A stretch of DNA of 64,000 nucleotides from Massilia sp. NR 4-1. Its GTDB lineage: Bacteria; Pseudomonadota; Gammaproteobacteria; Burkholderiales; Burkholderiaceae_D. The notes below the pieces were generated by a model, which ran no database searches, was not told the origin of the DNA, and saw only the letters and a list, made by a program, of their open reading frames with translations. The stretch spans positions 2,728,001 through 2,792,000 of the forward strand of contig NZ_CP012201.1 of the NCBI RefSeq assembly GCF_001191005.1, read 5' to 3'. Shown piece after piece: positions 1 to 6,119 of this stretch. The translations under genes and the position numbers were made by a program. How positions within the stretch are numbered: position 1 is the stretch's first letter; every line of letters starts with the position of its first letter.

Positions 1-268
1 TGTCCTTCTTGATCAGCTCCAGCACGGCGTTGAACTGCACCAGCATTTCGGTCAGGATTTGCTGGGAAAGCTGCTCGACGTCGCCGCCAGCCAGTGTCGA
101 AGCGCTGCGCAGCTTGTCCCAGTCGTCACCATCGGCGGCAGCTTTTTCTTTCCAGCGCTTTGCGGTCGTGTAGGCAACGGCCGCCAGCTTGGCCGCCTGC
201 TCCAACGATAGACGGTCAAAGACAAAGTGTTTGCGTACCAGCGCACGCACATCCGCGCTCTTGGCCAT
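1..268 (-). CDS. DUF1804 family phage protein (terminase small subunit-like), partial
   Basis: Reading from ATG at 268 leftwards, the frame stays open to the window edge (89 codons). The start MAKSADVRALVRKHFVFDRL followed by SLEQAAKLAAVAYTTAKRW is the typical opening of DUF1804 proteins of Mu-like phages: a helix-turn-helix in which the segment AAVAYTTAKRWKEKA is the recognition part. The family is thought to act as the small terminase subunit that recognises phage DNA for packaging; that role is family knowledge, not shown here. The ATG overlaps the stop of the upstream gene (TAATG), indicating translational coupling. The C-terminus lies outside the window. Confidence 0.8.
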   Translation of the reverse strand, partial: MAKSADVRALVRKHFVFDRLSLEQAAKLAAVAYTTAKRWKEKAAADGDDWDKLRSASTLAGGDVEQLSQQILTEMLVQFNAVLELIKKD

Positions 269-594
269 TACTGCCCCATCTTGCGTTTAACCAGCTCGAT
301 CAGCGCAGCGATAGCCACGCTAGTGCCGACGCCGGCTAGCACGCCGGCTTTCGCTGCGCCTTTCTCCAGCGCCTGGATGCGGTCCTCATGGCCTTTGATC
401 GCATCGGCCAGCTTCTTCGGGTTGGCCAGCTCCAGTTCGCGCAGACGCAGATCGTGTGCATCCAGCCGCTGGGAGACCTTGTTATCCAGATTGGCCAGCC
501 CGCCTTCCAGGCGCACGATGGCTTTGGCCTGCTCGTCCATCTTGCCTTCGATGCGGCCAAGGATGCGCGCCAGGTCGTCGTTACTGATTTCCAT
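268..594 (-). CDS. Small phage coiled-coil membrane protein (DUF2730-like position)
   Basis: 108 residues. Residues about 1-75 are heptad-rich and charged (LGRIEGKMDEQAKAIVRLEG, then RLDAHDLRLRELELA), predicting a coiled coil; residues about 83-101 (GVLAGVGTSVAIAALIELV) form one membrane segment followed by a short basic tail. In Mu-like phages such a protein usually sits between the lysis genes and the terminase small subunit, often annotated DUF2730. Its function is unknown. It is coupled to the downstream DUF1804 gene by a TAATG overlap. I am confident that it is a gene, less so about the family name. Confidence 0.65.
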   Translation of the reverse strand: MEISNDDLARILGRIEGKMDEQAKAIVRLEGGLANLDNKVSQRLDAHDLRLRELELANPKKLADAIKGHEDRIQALEKGAAKAGVLAGVGTSVAIAALIELVKRKMGQ

Positions 595-615
595 CCAGTG
601 ATTCCTATTTGTGGT

Positions 616-855
616 TTATCGGGTACGCAGCTTGCGCTGGCGTTCGTTTTCGCTTTCGCACGCCACGCATCGCGTGCAACCGGGCGCGGCTCGCCGCCGG
701 GCAGGCGGAATTGGATCACCACAGCAATGGCATTCCTGCGCTGATCCGAGCGAAGCCAGGTTGGCCTGCTGCAGGCTGGCCAGCCTGCGACAGGCCAAAA
801 TCAGCTCCCGCTCCTGCTCTTCCAGCCGGGTAGCCTGGTCAAACACATCGGTCAT
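616..855 (-). CDS. TraR/DksA-type C4 zinc finger protein
   Basis: 79 residues. A charged N-terminal helix (about residues 1-35) is followed by a cysteine cluster ECHCCGDPIP...GCTRCVACE, the four-cysteine zinc finger of the TraR/DksA family, and then a basic tail. Phage members of this family bind RNA polymerase through the secondary channel and modulate transcription like short DksA homologues; this is inferred from the family. The start ATG at 855 overlaps the stop of Rz1 (ATGA), so it is part of the lysis operon. It lacks the long coiled coil of host DksA. Confidence 0.8.
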   Translation of the reverse strand: MTDVFDQATRLEEQERELILACRRLASLQQANLASLGSAQECHCCGDPIPPARRRAAPGCTRCVACESENERQRKLRTR

Positions 856-1115
856 GGGCCACCTTCCGTTTTCCAGTACCAGTTAATCCAACCCTGCACT
901 TTGTTTCGGCAGCGGTGGTACTGGCGCGCTGACTCAAGGTGATTCGTCACCGGGTCGTCCCCCGTCCTCAGCGGCGGCAGTGTCTTCGGGCATGCCGTCA
1001 TCAGGTTCGCTTGCGGCTCGGCCGTCTGATTGCGCGTTGGCCTCGTTCCAGCGGCGCAAGCTGACAGGGTCAAGCACGCAGCCAACATGGCCATCCACGC
1101 GTTGATCGTTTTCAT
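852..1115 (-). CDS. Rz1: Rz1-like outer membrane spanin lipoprotein
   Basis: 87 residues starting at ATG 1115 (MKTINAWMAMLAACLTLSAC). The signal peptide ends in the lipobox LSAC, so the mature protein is a lipoprotein with cysteine near residue 20; it has prolines and ends WINWYWKTEGGP. It is encoded almost wholly inside the Rz gene in another frame, the classical nested Rz/Rz1 arrangement, which supports the call more strongly than similarity alone. With Rz it would fuse inner and outer membranes at the last step of lysis. Its stop overlaps the start of the DksA-like gene. Confidence 0.82.
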   Translation of the reverse strand: MKTINAWMAMLAACLTLSACAAGTRPTRNQTAEPQANLMTACPKTLPPLRTGDDPVTNHLESARQYHRCRNKVQGWINWYWKTEGGP

Positions 1116-1350
1116 AGTTGGTTCGGAGAGTGTTGAAGAAGGAATCGGTCTTTGCCTGCGCCTGCTCGGTGCGCACACCGGAGGCCAGTGCGCGCTTGTC
1201 CTTGCGCTTCTTCGCTTTAGCATCCACGCGCTCGGCAGTTACCTCTTTGGCGTCACAACTGACCGATGCGGAGAAACGCCCCGCAAAGAAGCCGGCAACA
1301 CCGACAAGCAGACAGAGCGCAACCCAGAAGATGAAGATGCGCCAGGTCAT
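934..1350 (-). CDS. Rz: Rz-like inner membrane spanin
   Basis: 138 residues from ATG 1350 (MTWRIFIFWVALCLLVGVAG). One N-terminal membrane anchor (residues about 4-24) is followed by a long charged alpha-helical periplasmic region rich in Lys, Arg, Glu and Ala, and an acidic C-terminal tail (DDGMPEDTAAAEDGG). This is the layout of i-spanins. The start overlaps the stop of the transglycosylase gene (ATGA), showing coupling. Rz1 is nested within its 3' half. Together they complete holin-endolysin lysis by outer membrane disruption. Confidence 0.82.
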   Translation of the reverse strand: MTWRIFIFWVALCLLVGVAGFFAGRFSASVSCDAKEVTAERVDAKAKKRKDKRALASGVRTEQAQAKTDSFFNTLRTNYENDQRVDGHVGCVLDPVSLRRWNEANAQSDGRAASEPDDGMPEDTAAAEDGGRPGDESP

Positions 1351-1976
1351 CGCTGATTCTCCAGGCAAAGGGTGGTGCCCCAGGTGGCATAGCGGGGTTG
1401 TTCGGTGAACAGCACCAGGCGCGGGTAGCGGCGGGAATACTCAAAGTTCTGCTGGCTTTGGCCAGCGTTGATATCCTCGGTCACGCCAAACCACTGGCCG
1501 GGTGTTGGGGACAAACGTTGGGCGCGCTGAACATAACCCAGGCCCGCGTTATAGCCTTTCAGCGCGGCAGCCCAGCGCTCGCACTCGTTGACGCCCTGGA
1601 CCCGCTCACGCAGCCAGCCGTCATAACGTACCAGCGCCCGAATGGCCCATTTCGGGGAGTATGGGTCTGGTGCGCCCAACTCCGGATACAGGCGGACCAC
1701 ATGCAGTGATGTCCCATCCATGAACTGGGCCAGTCCACGGCCGTTGTCCCAGGCGGTCACACCGGCGCGACAACTGCTTTCGCGCCGCAGTTGACTGATG
1801 AACATCGGAACTGGCGCTGCCAGGCCATGGACAGCCTGGGCCTCGCGGGTCAGCGTGGCCCGATACTGGTCACACAGGTCGATGGCATGCGCATGCTGGG
1901 CAGCGACTGCCATGACAATGCATACGATCAGTGGCGGCAGCTTACCCAGCAACCAGGCAAGAACGGCGCGAGTCAC
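1347..1976 (-). CDS. Phage lytic transglycosylase (endolysin)
   Basis: 209 residues beginning at GTG 1976, which overlaps the holin stop (GTGA). An N-terminal hydrophobic segment (residues about 8-28, LLGKLPPLIVCIVMAVAAQH) ends in AHA and looks like a signal peptide or signal-arrest anchor. The domain that follows has features of the SLT fold: the catalytic Glu in QLRRESSCRAG, then NGRGLAQFM and the late AALKGYNAGLGYV. It would cleave the glycan strands of peptidoglycan at the end of infection. The N-terminal segment suggests export via the host Sec system, with the holin timing or activating lysis. This is typical of Mu-like phages of Burkholderiales. Confidence 0.85.
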   Translation of the reverse strand: MTRAVLAWLLGKLPPLIVCIVMAVAAQHAHAIDLCDQYRATLTREAQAVHGLAAPVPMFISQLRRESSCRAGVTAWDNGRGLAQFMDGTSLHVVRLYPELGAPDPYSPKWAIRALVRYDGWLRERVQGVNECERWAAALKGYNAGLGYVQRAQRLSPTPGQWFGVTEDINAGQSQQNFEYSRRYPRLVLFTEQPRYATWGTTLCLENQR

Positions 1977-2239
1977 AGACCAGTTCCCAGGGTGTACATT
2001 GCGGCGGCCATGATGATCGCCCGGCGAATCATCATCAGCGGATCAGCGGCCGCACACATACGAACGCGGAAGGCAGTGCGATCCAGCCAGTAGCCGGCGA
2101 AGCCGCCGAGGGTAACGTGGCCCAGCTTCCAAGTCAGCGTTTGCAGTGGGCCGCTGTAGTTGGTATGCAGCATGACCAGCGCCAGTGCGTAAAACAGCAC
2201 GGCCACCAGCAGCCATTCAATCATGCGGAGTTTGTCCAT
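1973..2239 (-). CDS. Putative phage holin
   Basis: 88 residues from ATG 2239, preceded by an AAGGGG ribosome binding site. Three hydrophobic stretches are visible: IEWLLVAVLFYALALVML near the N-terminus, LGHVTLGGFAGYWL in the middle and MMIRRAIIMAAAMYTLGTGL at the end. Size, membrane topology and position immediately before the endolysin gene support a holin, the small membrane protein that permeabilises the inner membrane on schedule. No sequence motif defines the family, so the call rests on context and topology. Its stop codon overlaps the endolysin start. Confidence 0.7.
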   Translation of the reverse strand: MDKLRMIEWLLVAVLFYALALVMLHTNYSGPLQTLTWKLGHVTLGGFAGYWLDRTAFRVRMCAAADPLMMIRRAIIMAAAMYTLGTGL

Positions 2240-2363
2240 GGATTCCCCTTTCGTGGTGACTGGCGACGGCCAGTCTTGACAGGGGCTATGTTGGACGAAG
2301 GGCGGGGGCGCCCCAAGCTTGACGGGTGTCAGCAGTGGGGCGTGGAGGAACTACGGAAGTGGA
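2240..2363 (-). promoter_or_regulatory. Intergenic region between mor and lysis genes, likely middle promoter
   Basis: This 124-bp gap separates the Mor activator gene from the holin gene. In Mu the Mor-activated middle promoter lies immediately downstream of mor, so this is the expected place for it. A perfect 7-bp hairpin with a GACG loop lies at 2258-2275 and a GGGGCGCCCC palindrome near 2307-2316. I cannot identify a Mor dyad with certainty. Confidence 0.35.
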
Positions 2364-2804
2364 TCAGATAAGGCTCATCTGGCGCGGATCGACTGGCTGG
2401 ACTTCGCCGGTCGTCTTGAGAATGCGCCAGATAGTACGCTCGTGGATGTGCGGTGTAAACCGGCGCGTGATCTGAGTGACAGCGCGACGCGCAGACAACC
2501 CTTCTTTCATGGTAAGGCGGTCGAACTCCGACAGCACCTCGGCATTGCGGACCACCTTCAGAGCGACGTGGCACAGCGGCACGGTAAAGGGCACGTTGCC
2601 GTAGAACTTCAGCAGCGCCTCAGCGCCTGTGCGGCCCACAATCTCGCTCATGCGTTCCACGCTGCTTTCGCTATTGTAGAGGTTGACCGTGCAGCCGCCG
2701 TGAACGTCCACCAACCGCAAGGTGGCCGGCAAGCCAATCAGGGCGATCAGCTTTTGCGCGCTTGCCGGCAGATGGGAAAGATCGGCTTGCATGGTTTTTG
2801 TCAC
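2364..2804 (-). CDS. mor: Mor family transcription activator (middle operon regulator)
   Basis: 146 residues. The middle part (SSVERMSEIVGRTGAEALLK then FYGNVPFTVPLCHVALK) matches the dimerisation domain of Mor/C proteins, and the C-terminus (LTMKEGLSARRAVTQITRRF then HERTIWRIL) carries the DNA-binding helix-turn-helix. Mor switches phage transcription from early to middle genes by recruiting RNA polymerase. The GTG at 2804 overlaps the gp16 stop; an in-frame ATG at 2792 has a GGGGGAG site ten bases upstream and may be the actual start. It is the last gene of the early block, as in Mu. Confidence 0.85.
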   Translation of the reverse strand: MTKTMQADLSHLPASAQKLIALIGLPATLRLVDVHGGCTVNLYNSESSVERMSEIVGRTGAEALLKFYGNVPFTVPLCHVALKVVRNAEVLSEFDRLTMKEGLSARRAVTQITRRFTPHIHERTIWRILKTTGEVQPVDPRQMSLI

Positions 2805-3235
2805 TCCCCCGTTTTTACCGGCGAACGGCGCTGTGCGTCATAGCTCAGGGCGGCAATGATCTTGCCCATCTGTTCTGCGTCAAGCCAGCTCACCTTGTCC
2901 ACTTTGAACATACGATTGGCCATGCTGTCAGCGTAGGACCATGGCCGGCCAGCGTCAGCAAGCTGCGCTTCGATCTTCCCCAGCAACGCGCTACGGTCGG
3001 CAGTGGTGCTGGGCCGCCGCCCCTTCGACGGCGCGGTAGCCTTGAAGCCGGCGCGTCGAAGATGTGCGAGGACGCGGGCCGCGCCTGCCGACGTCAGGTC
3101 TTTGGATGAGGATGTGCCGCCATGCGCCTGCAGCATTGCACGGTAGGTGTCATCGTCAAGACCGAGCTGCTTCTTGGCGATATGGATTTTGGCGAGGTCG
3201 GCTTTGCGCGAGGCAGCGGAATCGGTGAATGTCAT
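2801..3235 (-). CDS. gemA: Gp16 / GemA family regulatory protein (DUF1018)
   Basis: 144 residues, ATG 3235 with GGAG eight bases upstream inside the end of the preceding gene. The pattern DLAKIHIAKKQLGLDDDTYRAML followed by SSKDLTSAGAARVLAHLRRAGF near the N-terminus, and a C-terminal helix with LDAEQMGKIIAALSYD, is characteristic of Mu gp16/GemA. In Mu GemA changes host gene expression and DNA supercoiling; its biochemical activity is not established. It is tightly coupled to mor (overlap GTGA), an arrangement conserved in many Mu-like phages. Confidence 0.85.
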   Translation of the reverse strand: MTFTDSAASRKADLAKIHIAKKQLGLDDDTYRAMLQAHGGTSSSKDLTSAGAARVLAHLRRAGFKATAPSKGRRPSTTADRSALLGKIEAQLADAGRPWSYADSMANRMFKVDKVSWLDAEQMGKIIAALSYDAQRRSPVKTGE

Positions 3236-3238
3236 AAT

Positions 3239-3937
3239 TTACTCCGCAAGCGCAGCGACGGCGGCACCGCCACTAACGCCCTGATTCAGACGAGCATTTT
3301 TCCCCTCGTCCCAACCTCTACCCACATGATTCTCGCCATCTACCCGGCCGGTCAATGCCCGCTCACGTGATTGAAGACTGCTTGTCTCCGCGTAGTGCAG
3401 TTGCATGTATGCTGAGACACTGGCCGATTGCTCTTCGGTCGGAGTAACAGATACGACGTGACGCTGAGCTGCAAGAACCCAGCCTTGGCAAAATAGGTCT
3501 GCTGCGGCCGTCTTGTTTTTCCGATACCGCTTCAATGTCGTCTTGATATAGTCGGCACGGGCTGCCGCAAGTTGGCGTCGAAGTACTGTGAACGAGTAAG
3601 CAGCGATCTCAGGAATAGGTGCCGTTGCAATAAACGAGTAGCCTCCGTGGATATCGAGCTGGCTTTTGCTCAACTGACGCTTGAATACCATTTCGCAGCC
3701 GAAAGCCCGGCAGATCAGGCTGGCGAGATTCACTTCATATCTGGGTGGGTGCATACTGGCGCTGCTCTTGCTCCATTCCTCGGCAGCACCGGCCGCCAGC
3801 AGCTCAGGATGCTCAACACTAAATTGCTCCATCAGCTTCTGTGCCTGGCGCATAGCCGCTGCCGCCTCATGGGGTTCGCTCGATTTCGCCAGTGCCATGC
3901 ACTTACGAATTTTCTTGATTGCCGTTTCTTTATCCAT
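3239..3937 (-). CDS. DUF2786 domain protein
   Basis: 232 residues, ATG 3937, with two purine-rich ribosome binding stretches (AAGGAG at 3947-3952 and AAAGGA at 3941-3946). The N-terminus (KETAIKKIRKCMALAKSSEP then AMRQAQKLMEQF) is the DUF2786 signature, a short helical domain common in phage early operons; the rest (about 60-190) resembles the DUF7168-type region that usually follows it. Function unknown; a link to nucleic acid metabolism is only a guess. Notable is its leader: a hammerhead ribozyme ends one base before the first Shine-Dalgarno element, so ribozyme folding and ribosome access may be linked. Confidence 0.75.
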   Translation of the reverse strand: MDKETAIKKIRKCMALAKSSEPHEAAAAMRQAQKLMEQFSVEHPELLAAGAAEEWSKSSASMHPPRYEVNLASLICRAFGCEMVFKRQLSKSQLDIHGGYSFIATAPIPEIAAYSFTVLRRQLAAARADYIKTTLKRYRKNKTAAADLFCQGWVLAAQRHVVSVTPTEEQSASVSAYMQLHYAETSSLQSRERALTGRVDGENHVGRGWDEGKNARLNQGVSGGAAVAALAE

Positions 3938-3952
3938 TGGTCCTTTCTCCTT

Positions 3953-4021
3953 GGCTGCTCATCAGTACCCAGCCACCGCGCTGGGCAGACCGGCCATCAT
4001 CGAGCCGGTTTCGCTTTAGCC
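3953..4021 (-). ncRNA. Type II hammerhead ribozyme, copy A
   Basis: On the minus-strand RNA all hammerhead core elements occur in the circular order of a type II molecule, with open ends in stem II. GAAA (4012-4009) leads into stem III (ACCGGC/GCCGGU with a 9-base loop), then C17 (complement of 3988), the predicted cleavage point after GUC. Stem I follows (UGCCCAGC/GCUGGGUA, 8 pairs, 6-base loop), then CUGAUGA (3965-3959). Stem II closes by GC/GC plus GGCU/AGCC across an AAA bulge. The catalytic C3, G5, A6, G8, A9, G12, A13 and A14 equivalents are all present. Predicted cleavage lies between 3988 and 3987, in the 5' leader of the DUF2786 gene. Confidence 0.85.
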
Positions 4022-4080
4022 CCGCCTTTCAGGCGGCGCGTAGTATGATTTTCTTTTTGCTAATATCGATTTCCATCACC

Positions 4081-4347
4081 ATGCGAGACATTCAGGAATT
4101 CATGTTGACGTCCGAGCTTCGGATGCAGCAGCTACAAAGCCAGATCGATGCGCAGCAATTGGTCATCGCCTGGCTGCTAAATCAGCTAGACCGTGCGAGA
4201 CCAGAAACATCAACCTCAATCAACTTTCTGCTGCGCCAGTCTCTGGCGTTGTCGGAGGGCGCGAACTACGAAGAATTTGTTGCTGTATTCGACGCTCTCG
4301 CTGAAGACTGCGCTCGGTTTTCTTCTGCTGAACATAAGCAGCGCTAA
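4081..4347 (+). CDS. Possible small plus-strand protein between the ribozymes
   Basis: An 88-residue frame beginning MRDIQEFMLTSELRMQQLQS and ending RFSSAEHKQR. Composition looks protein-like: an amphipathic helical N-terminal half (QLQSQIDAQQLVIAWLLNQL) and a second half with aromatic and acidic residues (NYEEFVAVFDALAEDCARF). It lies opposite to the direction of all surrounding phage genes and has no clear Shine-Dalgarno sequence. It overlaps the minus-strand ORF 4220-4411. If real it would be an independently expressed accessory gene (moron). I do not recognise a family. Confidence 0.4.
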   Translation: MRDIQEFMLTSELRMQQLQSQIDAQQLVIAWLLNQLDRARPETSTSINFLLRQSLALSEGANYEEFVAVFDALAEDCARFSSAEHKQR

Positions 4348-4411
4348 GCACGACCGGGTGGTCTGCCTTCGGCTCGCTTGCGTGATTTAAAAATTCAGTT
4401 GGGGTGTTCAT
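4220..4411 (-). CDS. Possible small phage protein downstream of ribozyme B
   Basis: 63 residues, ATG 4411, with AAGGA seven bases upstream, which is the better translation signal of the two overlapping ORFs here. The product is hydrophilic and low-complexity: about 20 N-terminal residues without pattern, then a highly charged stretch QQKKTERSLQRERRIQQQIL and a Pro/Thr tail. It is preceded by ribozyme B exactly as the DUF2786 gene is preceded by ribozyme A, which argues that it is translated. No family recognised. The opposite strand codes a competing ORF. Confidence 0.4.
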   Translation of the reverse strand: MNTPTEFLNHASEPKADHPVVLSAAYVQQKKTERSLQRERRIQQQILRSSRPPTTPETGAAES

Positions 4412-4420
4412 TTTTTTCCT

Positions 4421-4487
4421 TGGTTGCTCATCAGTACCCAGCCACCATGCTGGGCAGACCGGCTCAATCGGGCCGGTTTCGCTTTAG
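4421..4487 (-). ncRNA. Type II hammerhead ribozyme, copy B
   Basis: Second copy of the element at 3953-4021. The core is identical: CUGAUGA (4434-4428), GAAA (4480-4477), stem III ACCGGC/GCCGGU (loop 8 bases), C17 opposite 4457, stem I UGCCCAGC/GCUGGGUA. Compared with copy A, differences fall in the loops of stems I and III and at one base in the outer part of stem II; no core or paired base of stems I and III has changed. Predicted cleavage is between 4457 and 4456. The element begins two bases after the stop codon of the upstream gene (4489-4491), and the next Shine-Dalgarno follows directly. In this copy outer stem II could pair CCU with the AGG of that site. Confidence 0.83.
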
Positions 4488-4488
4488 G

Positions 4489-4770
4489 TTAAGACCCTAT
4501 AAGAAAGCGGTGGTTATCGAAGTCGTCGGTACTGATATGGCGGATATTCTTTTCGGGGACCACGACCAAAGACAGCTCAGGCGGTTGGTTATCTGTGACG
4601 TAGCGCTGTTCACGCCCGAATGAGTCCTGGCACCGAACAGCTTTTTGCAGCAGCCCCAATAGTGCCAATGCCTTGTCCGAAGGAAGCAAATAGCTGTCGA
4701 AGCCGATTCGCACTGCCGACATGGCGACTTTGGTGTTTGTACGTTGCGATGTAGCGGGTGTTTTTTTCAT
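4489..4770 (-). CDS. Hypothetical early phage protein
   Basis: 93 residues from ATG 4770, chosen because AAGGAG lies five bases upstream; a GTG two codons earlier is possible. The sequence MKKTPATSQRTNTKVAMSAV is followed by a stretch that reads like a small alpha/beta fold (LLPSDKALALLGLLQKAVRC, then PELSLVVVPEKNIRHIS). I do not recognise a family. Position between DUF3164 and the ribozyme cassette places it in the early operon. Its stop codon almost touches ribozyme B, so cleavage would leave its message with a 3' end carrying stem III. Confidence 0.6.
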   Translation of the reverse strand: MKKTPATSQRTNTKVAMSAVRIGFDSYLLPSDKALALLGLLQKAVRCQDSFGREQRYVTDNQPPELSLVVVPEKNIRHISTDDFDNHRFLIGS

Positions 4771-4779
4771 GTGCACTCC

Positions 4780-5409
4780 TTAGACCTTGGCCACGTCTAA
4801 TGAAATCGGCGCGTATTGATCGGTGTCGCCGACACGTTCATAGAAGCGGACATACTGCTTGCTGCCCACCACCTGCACCGATTCGCCAATAGCCTTCATG
4901 GCGCGCTGCCAGCGTTCATCGGTAATCTCCAGGCGCCGCAGGCCCAGCACGCGGCCGGTGCTGATATTGCCTTCCCGGTCCGTGTCGAACGCCTGCTGCA
5001 CCAATACTTTGATTTCAGGGGCGCTATCGCGGCTCCAGTCAGCGATACATTCATCAATCAAAGCCTTTGCCGCCTGCAGTCGTTCGTCAAAGCTGATGTT
5101 GTCGGCTTTGGCGACATTGACCTTGTAGCGACCGTCAAAGCTGAACAGGGTCAGATTGCCCTTCTTGCCGCCGATTTGCGCGTCGTACTGCTCTGCGGAG
5201 AGCTGGACGAATGCGTGGACGTCGGCAAAGGTCTGGCTCTTGAAGCTGGCCAGCAGCTCGCTATTCGTCTTGGCCTTCGCTACCAGCTCCTGAACCAGCG
5301 CATCGCGTGCCAGGTCAATTGGCTTGATCTTGGACTCGGGGATCAGATGGCCAAGAGCATTCTTGCGATAGCCTGGCGTGGTCTGGATGGTGTTTTCTAC
5401 GGTGTTCAT
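4780..5409 (-). CDS. DUF3164 family phage protein
   Basis: 209 residues, ATG 5409 with AAAGGA upstream. The N-terminal string YRKNALGHLIPESKIKPIDL and the middle KGNLTLFSFDGRYKVNVAKAD are recognisable DUF3164 features, followed by AKALIDECIADWS and a C-terminal region ending in the ITDERWQRAMKAIGES helix. DUF3164 proteins are near-universal in the early operon of Mu-like phages, usually a few genes after MuB, but have no proven function. Length and position fit the family. It lies ten bases upstream of the next gene in the operon. Confidence 0.82.
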   Translation of the reverse strand: MNTVENTIQTTPGYRKNALGHLIPESKIKPIDLARDALVQELVAKAKTNSELLASFKSQTFADVHAFVQLSAEQYDAQIGGKKGNLTLFSFDGRYKVNVAKADNISFDERLQAAKALIDECIADWSRDSAPEIKVLVQQAFDTDREGNISTGRVLGLRRLEITDERWQRAMKAIGESVQVVGSKQYVRFYERVGDTDQYAPISLDVAKV

Positions 5410-5439
5410 AAAGTCCTTTCAGTAAATACAAACGTGGGT

Positions 5440-5781
5440 TTAATCGGGGATTCGGCCGTACTCGTCAAACGGCCAGAGCAAGATGCAGTCATCAAGCGTG
5501 ACGCTGGCAACTCTCCTACCGCTGGCTTCACGCTTAATGTTCAGACCATGCGCTGCGGCTGTAAGCAGCGGCGCGGCTTCAGCAGGCACCTCTATCGTCG
5601 GCTTGCTGCCCGTCAGGTCGAGCGATACCAGCTTGATTTCATGCTGGCGCAGCCAGCGAATATGACGATTCACAGCTTCGATTTTCGTCAGCAGCTCCAG
5701 CGTGAGAACCTTCGGTAGCGGCGATGGTTTGAAGCGCACCAGGCGCACGTTGGTGGTGCTGGTGTTAGATACTTCTTTCAT
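5440..5781 (-). CDS. Hypothetical early phage protein
   Basis: 113 residues from ATG 5781, which has AAGGA nine bases upstream and begins three bases after the preceding stop. The sequence has a basic, proline-containing N-terminus (VRLVRFKPSPLPKVLTLELL), a central segment NRHIRWLRQHEIKLVSLDLT, and a C-terminus with beta-like patches (VASVTLDDCILLWPF). No cysteine or catalytic pattern, no membrane segment. I do not recognise the family; it may be a small nucleic-acid-binding or structural early protein, but nothing shows this. Confidence 0.6.
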   Translation of the reverse strand: MKEVSNTSTTNVRLVRFKPSPLPKVLTLELLTKIEAVNRHIRWLRQHEIKLVSLDLTGSKPTIEVPAEAAPLLTAAAHGLNIKREASGRRVASVTLDDCILLWPFDEYGRIPD

Positions 5782-5783
5782 GC

Positions 5784-6119
5784 TCAGTTTCCTTTGCAAC
5801 GGTTCTGGCACTTCTGGCAGGCACGCCAGTGCTGCATGGCCACAGGGTTATGGGTCGGCGCGCTTTTCACGGAAAATTCGCGGCACATCTTGAGTGGGAT
5901 GGCCAGGCCCAAATAGGGACAGTCCACCTCCAGCGGTTCCTCCAGCACCATCAGGACCGCCGATTCAAGCTTGCTCAAGTCGCCCGGATACTTGCTGGAC
6001 AGCGCCTGGCTGACCGTCGTCCGCGAGTAGCCGATGCGCTGCGCTGCCTGCGCGATGCTGGTGCGCTCGGCTTCCGCCCGAAGGAGCACGAGCCAGTGAG
6101 GGTTAGAGGTCGTCGTCAT
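5784..6119 (-). CDS. Small helix-turn-helix phage protein with cysteine-rich tail
   Basis: 111 residues. Residues about 15-45 (AERTSIAQAAQRIGYSRTTV then SQALSSKYPGDLSKLE) form a clear helix-turn-helix of the Cro/XRE style, in which a Ser/Thr-rich turn separates the two helices. The C-terminus contains CPYLGLAIPLKMCREF and HWRACQKCQNRCKG, five cysteines that could bind a metal. Similar HTH proteins with CPYLG motifs are common in Mu-like early operons. It overlaps the preceding gene by 17 bases. Probably a DNA-binding regulator, but its target is not evident. Confidence 0.65.
   Translation of the reverse strand: MTTTSNPHWLVLLRAEAERTSIAQAAQRIGYSRTTVSQALSSKYPGDLSKLESAVLMVLEEPLEVDCPYLGLAIPLKMCREFSVKSAPTHNPVAMQHWRACQKCQNRCKGN

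Noticed and set aside
2026..2042. Another TCATCAG string in the prophage, a possible third hammerhead core
   Set aside because: It lies within the holin gene and lacks a nearby GAAA element and the flanking stems.
3949..4487. Reading the 70-bp repeats only as plus-strand rho-independent terminators
   Set aside because: The hairpins are followed by too few T residues on the plus strand, and the exact conservation of CUGAUGA and GAAA on the minus strand is better explained by a ribozyme.
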